Shown here: positions 1 through 5,515 of the stretch, piece by piece | Layout: each line of letters opens with the position of its first letter | Position numbering within the stretch: the first letter of the stretch is position 1 | Assembly (NCBI GenBank): GCA_002430925.1 | Contig: DJDD01000119.1 | Coordinates: 23,858-29,417 of the forward strand | DNA: 5,560 nt | Source: Flavobacteriales bacterium UBA5933 | Lineage (GTDB): Bacteria; Bacteroidota; Bacteroidia; Flavobacteriales; Weeksellaceae | Reading direction: 5' to 3' | Notes under the pieces: generated by a model | What the model was told of the DNA's origin: nothing | The model's input: the letters and a program-made list of their open reading frames with translations, nothing else | Databases searched by the model: none | Position numbers and translations under genes: made by a program

Positions 1-170
1 CAGTAGGTAATTATACTATAAAAGTGGATGAAGATACTTTACCTCAGCATGTTTACATAGAAAATTATCAAAATAAAATAAAAGTTCAACAAGAAAAAAC
101 AATTGATCTTGAAGTTATTTTATTAAAAATAAAAAATAGAGAAGTTAATATCAAACGATTCGGTAGTTAA
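1..170 (+). CDS. C-terminal end of a protein truncated by the window (possible Ig-like/carboxypeptidase-regulatory-type fold)
   Basis: The reading frame is open from base 3 to a TAA at 168-170, giving 55 residues; the start lies left of the window. The fragment alternates short hydrophobic strands with charged turns: GNYTIKVDEDTLP, then VYIENYQNKIKV, then TIDLEVILLKI, ending NREVNIKRFGS. A 'G-x-Y-x-I-x-V-D-x-x-x-L-P' stretch followed by beta strands is typical of carboxypeptidase-regulatory-like or SdrC/usher-like beta-sandwich repeats in large Bacteroidota surface proteins, so an outer-membrane or surface protein is a reasonable guess. No type IX secretion C-terminal signal is evident. The other two + frames are closed almost at once by stops at 4-6 and 8-10. 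That this is coding is likely; the family is only an inference from a short tail. No terminator is visible between it and the next gene. Confidence 0.6.
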   Translation, partial: VGNYTIKVDEDTLPQHVYIENYQNKIKVQQEKTIDLEVILLKIKNREVNIKRFGS

Positions 171-234
171 TATTTTTAACTTAATATTCATCAAATTATA
201 GCATTTGTAGTATTTTAGTTTAAAAAGGATAGCA

Positions 235-242
235 TAACTTTG
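235..242 (+). promoter_or_regulatory. Bacteroidota -7 promoter box for the SDR gene
   Basis: TAACTTTG is an exact match to the Bacteroidota sigma-A -7 consensus TAnnTTTG. It lies 26 bases before the ATG, so transcription would begin near base 249 with a leader of about 20 nt. The -33 element is weak: there is no TTG at the usual spacing, only a T-rich TTTTAG about 18 bases upstream. The TTTG at 204-207 is too far away. The match is read directly; promoter activity is inferred. Confidence 0.5.
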
Positions 243-268
243 AAGAATAATAATTAATCTGAAATATT

Positions 269-973
269 ATGCAAAATATAGAAAACAAAGTAGCTTATAT
301 AACAGGAGCAACAAAAGGAATTGGGTTTGGAATAGCAAAAACTTTAGTTGAAAATGGAGTTAAAGTTGCAATCTCTGGAAGAAATATTGAAGATGTAGAA
401 AAAGCAAAACAACTTTTAGGAAATCAAAATGTTTTAGCAATTCAATCTGATGTTAGAACTTTTGAGGATGAGCAAAAAGCTATTGCTGAAATTATTAAAA
501 CTTTTGGACAATTAGATTTTGTGATTGCAAATGCTGGTTTAGGAAAATTCGCACCAATTGATGAGATTTCTTTAGAGGATTGGAATGCAATGATTGATAC
601 TAATTTAACTGGAGTTTTTCATACCTTAAAAGCTTCTGTAAGCGAATTAAAAAAATCTAAAGGATATTACATATCTATTGCATCTTTAGCAGGAATTAAC
701 TTTTTTGCGAATGGAGCAGGTTATAATGCGTCAAAATTTGGTGTAGTTGGTTTTACACAAGCTGCAATGTTGGATTTACGTAATTATGATATAAAATGTA
801 CAACCATATTACCTGGTTCTGTAACTTCTCATTTTAATGATCATCAACCAGATGAGAATGATTCTTGGAAAATTCAACCAGAAGATTTAGGACAAATGAT
901 AGTAGACTTATTCAGAATGAATTCGAATGTTTTACCTAGTAAAATAGAAGTTCGTCCTACAAAAACAAAATAA
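269..973 (+). CDS. Short-chain dehydrogenase/reductase (classical SDR, FabG-like), probably NADP(H)-dependent
   Basis: A 234-residue cytosolic oxidoreductase of usual classical-SDR length (about 230-260). The Rossmann cofactor motif TGATKGIG is at residues 12-19 and the NAG motif at 88-90. The catalytic tetrad is Asn112, Ser139 (in IASLAG), Tyr152 and Lys156 (YNASK); the Ser-Tyr spacing of 13 equals that of FabG. A PGSVTS segment at 182-187 is the usual post-catalytic loop. Lys16 inside the glycine motif and Arg38 after the second strand favour NADP(H) over NAD(H), by analogy with other SDRs. The substrate cannot be read from sequence. Homologues of this type are often labelled 3-oxoacyl-ACP reductase, but no fatty-acid genes are nearby, so a fabG symbol is not justified. 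The ATG at 269 is the first in frame and follows the -7 box at 235-242. A terminator follows the stop by two bases, so the gene is probably transcribed alone. Confidence 0.93.
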   Translation: MQNIENKVAYITGATKGIGFGIAKTLVENGVKVAISGRNIEDVEKAKQLLGNQNVLAIQSDVRTFEDEQKAIAEIIKTFGQLDFVIANAGLGKFAPIDEISLEDWNAMIDTNLTGVFHTLKASVSELKKSKGYYISIASLAGINFFANGAGYNASKFGVVGFTQAAMLDLRNYDIKCTTILPGSVTSHFNDHQPDENDSWKIQPEDLGQMIVDLFRMNSNVLPSKIEVRPTKTK

Positions 974-975
974 TT

Positions 976-1007
976 AAAAAAGGTCTCTTTTATAGAGATC
1001 TTTTTTT
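976..1007 (+). terminator. Rho-independent terminator after the SDR gene
   Basis: The left arm (976-988, an A run followed by GGTCTCT) pairs with the right arm (994-1006, AGAGATC followed by a T run) over 13 bp, with one G-U wobble and a 5-nt loop (TTTAT). The right arm runs into seven consecutive T residues (1001-1007). It begins two bases after the SDR stop codon. Because A and T runs flank the core symmetrically it could act in both directions, but there is no minus-strand gene here that would need it. Confidence 0.9.
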
Positions 1008-1020
1008 AATCTATACAATA

Positions 1021-1042
1021 TAAAACAAGAATTCTTGTTTTA
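1021..1042. promoter_or_regulatory. Perfect 22-bp palindrome upstream of the GT9 gene (candidate operator)
   Basis: The two 11-base half sites mirror each other exactly around GAATTC, centred between 1031 and 1032; the left half reads TAAAACAAGAA. There is no spacer. It lies 41 bases before the GT9 start codon and 14 bases after the T run of the SDR terminator. As DNA it has the form of a dimeric regulator's operator. As RNA it could fold as a 9-bp hairpin with an AATT loop, ending in TTGTTTTA, and so serve as a backup terminator. The symmetry is seen directly; function is inferred. Confidence 0.5.
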
Positions 1043-1064
1043 AAATCATCAATAATTATTTATT
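1035..1064 (+). promoter_or_regulatory. Weak candidate promoter for the GT9 gene
   Basis: A TTG at 1035-1037 (possible -33 element, inside the right half of the palindrome) is followed after 19 bases by TATTTATT at 1057-1064. The latter matches the -7 consensus TAnnTTTG at only four of six fixed positions. The spacing is right but the -7 match is poor. It is listed because the gene follows a strong terminator and needs its own promoter. If real, a protein bound at the palindrome would cover the -33 element. Confidence 0.25.
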
Positions 1065-1083
1065 ATAGCATTCATCATTTATT

Positions 1084-2133
1084 ATGAATTTTAAGATTAA
1101 AGTTAATCATTATCGACGTAAAATAATGCGAGGATTAACAGGAGGAATAGGAAAAGGAACATTAGAAAAAATTAATAAAAATGAACCTTTAATGATAGAA
1201 AGAGTTTTAATAAATAGACCAAATCAACGATTAGGTAATACATTATTGATAACTCCACTTATTCAAGATATTATAGAATATAATCCTAATGTAAAAATAG
1301 ATTTATTTGTAAAAGGAAAAGTAGCTCCTATAGTTTTTGAAAATTATCCGCAAATAGATCAAATTATAGAATTACCAAAAAAACCATTCAAAGAATTAAT
1401 AAAGTATTTGAATGTTTGGGTGAAAATAAAAAATAAAAAATATGATTTAGTGATTAATGTTGATAAAGGATCTTCGTCAGGTAGATTATCAACATCTTTT
1501 GCTCGTTCCAAATATAAATTATTTGGCGATGAATTTATTTTAGATACAACAAAAGAAGTTCAACTTCATCAAGCTCAATATCCTGTTTATCAGTTTAGAA
1601 AGTTTTTAGAATTATTTGGTAAAAATAATTTATTAAATACAATTCCTTCTTTAAACATTCAGTTAAATGATAAAGAAATAGCTCAAGGAAAAATAACTTT
1701 AAATGAGTTAAATAAAAACTCAACGAAAAAAACAATTGCCTTCTTTACATTTGCTACAGGATCTAAATGTTATAGTGACAATTGGTGGACAGAATTTTAC
1801 AATGATTTCTATCCCAAGTATAATAATGACTATAATCTAATAGAAATTTTACCAGTCGAAAATATTTCTATGTTAGGACATAAATTACCAGAGTTTTATA
1901 GTAAAGATGTTAGAGAAATAGCAGCAGTAATGTATAATTGTGAAATTGTAATAGCAGCAGATTCTGGAATGATGCATCTTAGTGTAGCAGCACCTACAAA
2001 GACATTAGGTTTGTTTAAAGACGAAAATTTCATGAAAAGATACAAACCATATGGAGAAGGAAATTCAGTGGTTTTAGTTACTGAAGATTCTCAAGATGGT
2101 ATTATATCAGAAATGGTAAAACTATTAGATTAA
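1084..2133 (+). CDS. Glycosyltransferase family 9 protein (ADP-heptose:LPS heptosyltransferase superfamily)
   Basis: A 349-residue GT-B fold glycosyltransferase expected to act at the cytoplasmic face of the inner membrane, adding a sugar from an activated donor to an LPS-core or other lipid-linked acceptor. The N-terminal Rossmann domain opens at VLINRPNQRLGNTLLITPLI (residues 41-60), the family's first-strand and TP motif. The C-terminal domain has FTFATGSKCYSDNWW (221-235, with Lys228) and the GT9 hallmark DSGMMHLSVAAPTKTLGLF (293-311) in the donor site. YKPYG (320-324) is also typical. The 'GD' of characterised heptosyltransferases is 'GN' here (Gly51-Asn52). About 38 basic residues precede the Rossmann strand; they may help bind the membrane, or translation may start at Met15 (base 1126), as no ribosome-binding site decides the start. 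The donor sugar is unknown, so waaC/waaF is not assigned. The gene lies 158 bp upstream of the GT2-LAB_N-GT39 set and is probably functionally linked to it. Confidence 0.88.
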   Translation: MNFKIKVNHYRRKIMRGLTGGIGKGTLEKINKNEPLMIERVLINRPNQRLGNTLLITPLIQDIIEYNPNVKIDLFVKGKVAPIVFENYPQIDQIIELPKKPFKELIKYLNVWVKIKNKKYDLVINVDKGSSSGRLSTSFARSKYKLFGDEFILDTTKEVQLHQAQYPVYQFRKFLELFGKNNLLNTIPSLNIQLNDKEIAQGKITLNELNKNSTKKTIAFFTFATGSKCYSDNWWTEFYNDFYPKYNNDYNLIEILPVENISMLGHKLPEFYSKDVREIAAVMYNCEIVIAADSGMMHLSVAAPTKTLGLFKDENFMKRYKPYGEGNSVVLVTEDSQDGIISEMVKLLD

Positions 2134-2291
2134 TCTTAATTGATTATTTACCAATTAACTATAGTTGAATACATTATTTAAAATCTTAGATATAATTAAA
2201 TATCAAAAACATAAGCTTATCTAAAATTATTTTACAATAACTTTAATATTTCTTAGCTTAGTAGCCTTTAAATAATTTATTTAACAAAATA
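2134..2291 (+). other. 158-bp spacer between GT9 and GT2 genes, with weak hairpin and weak promoter-like box
   Basis: Just after the GT9 stop, TTAATTG (2136-2142) pairs with CAATTAA (2152-2158) across a 9-nt loop. This is a weak AT-only hairpin with no T run after it, so it is not a convincing terminator. TAACTTTA at 2238-2245 matches the Bacteroidota -7 consensus except for the last base and lies 46 bases before the GT2 start, but no TTG sits at -33. The three downstream genes may therefore have their own promoter here, or be read through from the GT9 gene. No open reading frame of note was found. Confidence 0.3.
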
Positions 2292-3005
2292 ATGTTAGCA
2301 GAGTTCACAATAATAATTCCAATTTATAATGAGGAAGATAACTTATTAAGATTGGAAAAAGAAATGAATCAATTTTTGAATATTTCAATCAAAAAAACAG
2401 AAATTTTATTGATTGATGATGGTTCTAAAGATAAAAGTTTATCCTTAATTAAAGATATTTGTCTTCGAAATGAATCATTTCATTACATTTCTTTTGATAA
2501 AAATTATGGACTTTCAGCAGCTATAAAAGCTGGTTTTGATACAGTAAACTCTAAATTAGTTGGTTATATTGATGCTGATTTACAAACATCTCCAGAAGAT
2601 TTTAATAAGTTATTAGCATTATCTAATGACTATGATTTGGTAACTGGTGTAAGAGCAAATAGAAAAGATTCGTTTGTAAAAAATATGTCTTCTAAAATTG
2701 CAAATTCTATTCGTCGATCATTTACAAATGATGGAATGGATGATACTGGCTGTCCTTTAAAAGTTATACATATAGAAAAAGCAAAAAAAATACCGATGTT
2801 TAAAGGATTACATCGTTTTTTACCTGCAATGATTTTATTACAAAATGGAACTGTAAAACAAGTTGCAGTTCAACACTTTCCTCGTATAGCAGGACAATCA
2901 AAATTTAATTTATGGAATAGATTATTAGGACCATTAATGGATTGTTTTGCTTTTGTTTGGATGAAAAAGAAGTACATCAATTATAACATACACGAAAAAG
3001 CCTAA
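2292..3005 (+). CDS. GT2 polyprenyl-phosphate glycosyltransferase, DPM1/ArnC/GtrB-like, without C-terminal membrane helices
   Basis: A 237-residue GT-A fold enzyme that most likely transfers a sugar from a nucleotide donor to undecaprenyl phosphate at the cytoplasmic membrane face. In order: first strand and IPIYNEEDNL (9-18), DDGS (42-45), NYGLSAAIKAGF (71-82), the metal-binding DADLQTSPED (94-103; Asp94 and Asp96), GVRANRKDS (119-127), DTGCPLKV (151-158, matching the D-x-G-C segment of ArnC) and FPRIAGQSKFNLWNR (196-210), equivalent to the conserved R-x-x-G-x-SK acceptor segment. ArnC and GtrB are about 310-320 residues and end in two membrane helices. This protein stops after the amphipathic stretch around 207-232, as in soluble DPM1-type enzymes, so membrane attachment may depend on partners. 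The next gene starts 5 bp after the stop, indicating co-transcription. The sugar cannot be told from sequence. The ATG at 2292 sits immediately before the first strand, so the start is well supported. Confidence 0.92.
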   Translation: MLAEFTIIIPIYNEEDNLLRLEKEMNQFLNISIKKTEILLIDDGSKDKSLSLIKDICLRNESFHYISFDKNYGLSAAIKAGFDTVNSKLVGYIDADLQTSPEDFNKLLALSNDYDLVTGVRANRKDSFVKNMSSKIANSIRRSFTNDGMDDTGCPLKVIHIEKAKKIPMFKGLHRFLPAMILLQNGTVKQVAVQHFPRIAGQSKFNLWNRLLGPLMDCFAFVWMKKKYINYNIHEKA

Positions 3006-3010
3006 TTATA

Positions 3011-3637
3011 ATGCCAAGTTGGATTATCGCGTGTATAGGATTTATAGCACAAGCGTTGTTTTCTAGCCGATTAATTTTACAATGGATTATATCGGAAAAG
3101 AATAAAAAGATACTTACACCAAAATTATTTTGGGAGATAAGTCTTTTTGCATCAGTACTATTATTTTTTTATGGTTACTTACGTCATGATTTTTCAATCA
3201 TGCTAGGGCAAACATTAACTTATTATATCTATATAAGAAACATACAACTTCAAAATCATTGGAAAGAATTCCCTGTATATATACGTTATTTCTTGTATGT
3301 ATTTCCATTCTTAATAGTTTTTTATGGATTTAATAATGGTATTTTAGATGTTGATTTACTATTTAAAAATGAAAAAATACCTTTATGGTTATTGTGCTTA
3401 GGTATTTGTTCTCAAGTACTTTTTACTTTTAGATTTGTATATCAATGGATTTATTCTGAAAAAAAGCATGAATCACAATTACCAATGGGTTTTTGGGTTA
3501 TAAGTTTATGTGGATCTTTATCGATACTCATCTATGCAATAATTAGAAAAGATCCTGTACTTTTTGTAGGACATTTTATGGGATTTATTGTGTATGCTAG
3601 AAATATTTTAATCAAAAGAAAAGAAAATAATGGTTAA
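3011..3637 (+). CDS. Membrane protein with two tandem LAB_N domains (lipid-A biosynthesis N-terminal, MtN3/SWEET-like), candidate lipid-linked sugar flippase
   Basis: A 208-residue inner-membrane protein. Two copies of the LAB_N signature lie at a constant offset of 121 residues: QWIISEK (24-30) and QWIYSEK (145-151); FWEIS (40-44) and FWVIS (161-165); YLRHD (56-60) and IIRKD (177-181); YIRN (74-77) and YARN (195-198). Further matches are Gly10/Gly131, Gln14/Gln135, Arg20/Arg141, Pro37/Pro158 and Gly66/Gly187; Gln67 becomes His188. Each copy has three hydrophobic segments. A further one at about 90-107 joins them, giving a 3+1+3 layout like SWEET carriers, to whose clan LAB_N belongs. LAB_N is named for its occurrence fused to lipid-A disaccharide synthase (LpxB), but no LpxB part is present. 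Lying between a GT2 and a GT39 gene (5-bp gap, 8-bp overlap), it occupies the place of ArnE/ArnF or GtrA. Translocation of the undecaprenyl-phosphate sugar is a plausible but unproven role. Domain identity is firm. Confidence 0.88.
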   Translation: MPSWIIACIGFIAQALFSSRLILQWIISEKNKKILTPKLFWEISLFASVLLFFYGYLRHDFSIMLGQTLTYYIYIRNIQLQNHWKEFPVYIRYFLYVFPFLIVFYGFNNGILDVDLLFKNEKIPLWLLCLGICSQVLFTFRFVYQWIYSEKKHESQLPMGFWVISLCGSLSILIYAIIRKDPVLFVGHFMGFIVYARNILIKRKENNG

Positions 3638-5261
3638 CTGGATAAAAAATAATACACTTCTATTTCTAATTCTCACTACAGTAATTATGTTGTTTATAAA
3701 CCTTGGTGTTTTGCAAACAAACATTATGGAAGCTAGAAATATTATTTCAGCTAGAGAAATGGTAGATCAGGGAAATTGGATATTTACAACATTAAATGGT
3801 TTACCAAGATATGAAAAACCACCTTTACCAACATGGATTACAGCTGTCTTTGGTTTCTTTTTTGGGTTTGAAAATATTTTCTGGTTACGTATTCCAGTTG
3901 TTTTAATAACATTATTGTTAGTCTATTTCTTTTACAAGATTGCATTTCAATTAAACCTATCAAAACAACAAGTTGTTAATTCATCATTAATTTTAATAAC
4001 TTCCTTTTACGTTTTCTTTGCTGGTAGAGACAATAATTGGGATATGTACACACATAGCTTTATGCTTGTATCCATATTTTTTCTAATTAAACAATTTCAA
4101 TCCTCAAAATTCAATCCTTTAGATTTTATTATAGCTTTCTTTTTTATAGGATGTTCTATAATGAGTAAAGGACCTGTTTCTTTGTATGCATTATTTTTAC
4201 CATTTTTATTGGCTTATTTCTTTACTTATTCCAAAAAAATAAAACGAAATATATCAGTCACATTACTTACATTAATTGCTGGTTGTATTATAGGTTTTGC
4301 ATGGATTTTATATGTAAGGTTTTTTGATGCTGAACATTTTCTAGCAGCTTCAAAAAAAGAAATAAGTAGTTGGCAAAATCACAATACAAGACCTTTTTAT
4401 TATTATTGGAGTTTTTTTACACAAAGTGGATTATGGACAATTCCCGCTTTAGTAAGTTTGATATATCCTTACCTAAAAAACAAAGTATCCAATAAAAAGG
4501 CATATAAATTTACGTGGTTATGGACTATATTTTCTGTTGTATTATTATCATTAATACCAGAAAAAAAATCAAGATACCTTTTACCTGTTTTAATTCCTTT
4601 AGCATTAAATACAGGATTTTATATAGAGTTTTTAAGACTAGAATATAAAAATCTAAAAAGTAAAGCAGAAATCAATTTTACAAACTTTGTTTTTGGACTT
4701 TATGCAATCATTTCATTTTCTATTGCTGTAGGTGTTTTTATATATACCAAAAACCACTTAGTAGATTATTTAATTTGGTCTATTCCTTTTGCTCTAATTT
4801 CTATATATTTAGGCATAATAATTATAAAAGGATTACAACAAAAGTCTTTTGATTCTATTTTCTATCCATCTATTATCTTGATGTGTACATTTGTTATTTT
4901 TGGTTTTCCTCTATCCAAAGTTACTTTTTCGGAAGAATTGTATGTTCCAATATCATCAATCAAAAAATTAGAAAAACAATATAAAATAGAAACTTTCGAA
5001 ACAGATGGTTTTGTTCCAGAAATAGTATTAGATTACGGAAAACCTATTCCTACATTAAGCGAAAATGGAAAAATATCATTACCAAAAACAAATCAATTTG
5101 GTTTACTTGCAAATAAAAGTGATTCTGTGTTTATCGTAAAAAATCTAAATAAATATTCCATCAAAAAAATAGGTGAAGTAAACTTAAACCATTCTTCAAA
5201 AAATCAAAAAAATTATAATGATAGGATTCAAAAAGATTACTTTTTGGTTCAACTAAAATAG
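3630..5261 (+). CDS. GT39 family membrane glycosyltransferase, ArnT/PMT-like
   Basis: A 543-residue GT-C fold transferase of about ArnT length (550). It should take a sugar from a polyprenyl-phosphate donor on the periplasmic side and attach it to lipid A, LPS core, another glycan or a protein. After the first membrane helix (about 9-29) comes the family's periplasmic catalytic loop: EAR at 34-36 (Glu34 the probable catalytic acid), AREM 41-44, then YEKPPLPTW at 61-69, the ArnT YxKPPLxxW motif. MSKGPVSL (178-185) and IPEKKSRYLLPVLIP (309-323) are further ArnT/PMT signatures. About 13 hydrophobic segments can be counted to residue 427; the remaining 115 or so residues are hydrophilic, matching ArnT's C-terminal periplasmic domain. 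The start codon overlaps the LAB_N gene by 8 bp in another frame, so translation is probably coupled; an A/G-rich stretch precedes the ATG. arnT is not assigned because no L-Ara4N genes are present and the donor sugar is unknown. Confidence 0.9.
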   Translation: MVNWIKNNTLLFLILTTVIMLFINLGVLQTNIMEARNIISAREMVDQGNWIFTTLNGLPRYEKPPLPTWITAVFGFFFGFENIFWLRIPVVLITLLLVYFFYKIAFQLNLSKQQVVNSSLILITSFYVFFAGRDNNWDMYTHSFMLVSIFFLIKQFQSSKFNPLDFIIAFFFIGCSIMSKGPVSLYALFLPFLLAYFFTYSKKIKRNISVTLLTLIAGCIIGFAWILYVRFFDAEHFLAASKKEISSWQNHNTRPFYYYWSFFTQSGLWTIPALVSLIYPYLKNKVSNKKAYKFTWLWTIFSVVLLSLIPEKKSRYLLPVLIPLALNTGFYIEFLRLEYKNLKSKAEINFTNFVFGLYAIISFSIAVGVFIYTKNHLVDYLIWSIPFALISIYLGIIIIKGLQQKSFDSIFYPSIILMCTFVIFGFPLSKVTFSEELYVPISSIKKLEKQYKIETFETDGFVPEIVLDYGKPIPTLSENGKISLPKTNQFGLLANKSDSVFIVKNLNKYSIKKIGEVNLNHSSKNQKNYNDRIQKDYFLVQLK

Positions 5262-5270
5262 ATTATTTTA

Positions 5271-5374
5271 GGCAATTGCTCCGCACCGTGCTTTTACGCT
5301 ATATCTTTTTTGATTGGTCATTGAGCCGAAATGCCCAATCAAAAAAGGATGCCGCTTCAATCACTATTGCAATT
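5271..5374 (-). ncRNA. Structured hairpin element, candidate flavobacterial conserved RNA or extragenic repeat (Flavo-1-like)
   Basis: The core is a perfect 13-bp stem: CTTTTTTGATTGG (5305-5317) with CCAATCAAAAAAG (5335-5347). The 17-nt apical region can add CATT/AATG (5319-5322 with 5330-5333). The flanks pair again through GCAAT (5272-5276) and ATTGC (5366-5370), or AATTGC (5274-5279) and GCAATT (5369-5374). Read on the minus strand the order is GTGATTGAAGCGGCATCC, variable hairpin, then GATATAGCG and a GGAGCAATTGCC end. From memory, many Flavobacteriaceae carry extragenic elements of this 'GAAGCGGCATCC - hairpin - GATATAGCG' form, and the published Flavo-1 RNA motif is the likely match; this could not be tested here. 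The element is clearly richer in G+C than its surroundings. The stem is not followed by a T run on either strand, so it is not a classical terminator, though it lies 9 bases after the GT39 stop. Strand is chosen from the remembered motif orientation. Confidence 0.6.
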
Positions 5375-5515
5375 TAATAGATTTTCAAAATCAATTTATT
5401 GTAGTTTTAATCAAAGTTCTTCAGTTCAATTAACTCTCTTTAGAATAAATTGTATTGAGAGTAGAAATTCATATGAAATAACCTGTTGTGCATTTTGTTT
5501 ATTTTATTAACAAAA
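5375..5515. other. Non-coding stretch with two short inverted repeats
   Basis: No credible gene was found on either strand. ACTCTC (5433-5438) can pair with GAGAGT (5457-5462) across 18 nt, and TTTTGTT (5493-5499) with AACAAAA (5509-5515) across 9 nt. Both are short and AT-rich and could occur by chance. The second could weakly terminate the upstream operon. The longest idea for coding is a 17-codon minus-strand frame, too short to support. Confidence 0.35.

Noticed and set aside
204..207. TTTG as the -33 element for the SDR promoter
   Set aside because: It is 27 bases before the -7 box, well over the roughly 17-23 expected, so it was not paired with TAACTTTG at 235-242.
269..973. Assigning fabG to the SDR
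   Set aside because: Catalytic motifs are common to all classical SDRs and no fatty-acid synthesis genes are adjacent; the substrate is not determined by sequence.
3011..3637. Annotating the membrane protein as lipid-A-disaccharide synthase because of the LAB_N name
   Set aside because: There is no LpxB glycosyltransferase domain; both halves are membrane LAB_N units.
3630..5261. Calling the system an L-Ara4N (arn/pmr) polymyxin-resistance operon
   Set aside because: Only ArnC-like and ArnT-like families are present; arnA, arnB and arnD are absent from the window, and these families serve many other sugars.
5260..5400. Reading the long hairpin as an ordinary rho-independent terminator of the GT39 operon
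   Set aside because: The stem is strong, but the base runs lie inside it and neither strand has a T run after the stem; the conserved-looking flanks fit a structured repeat better.
5438..5494. Minus-strand mini-ORF of 17 codons starting MHNRLF
   Set aside because: It is too short, has no ribosome-binding or promoter signal, and lies in repeat-rich intergenic DNA.
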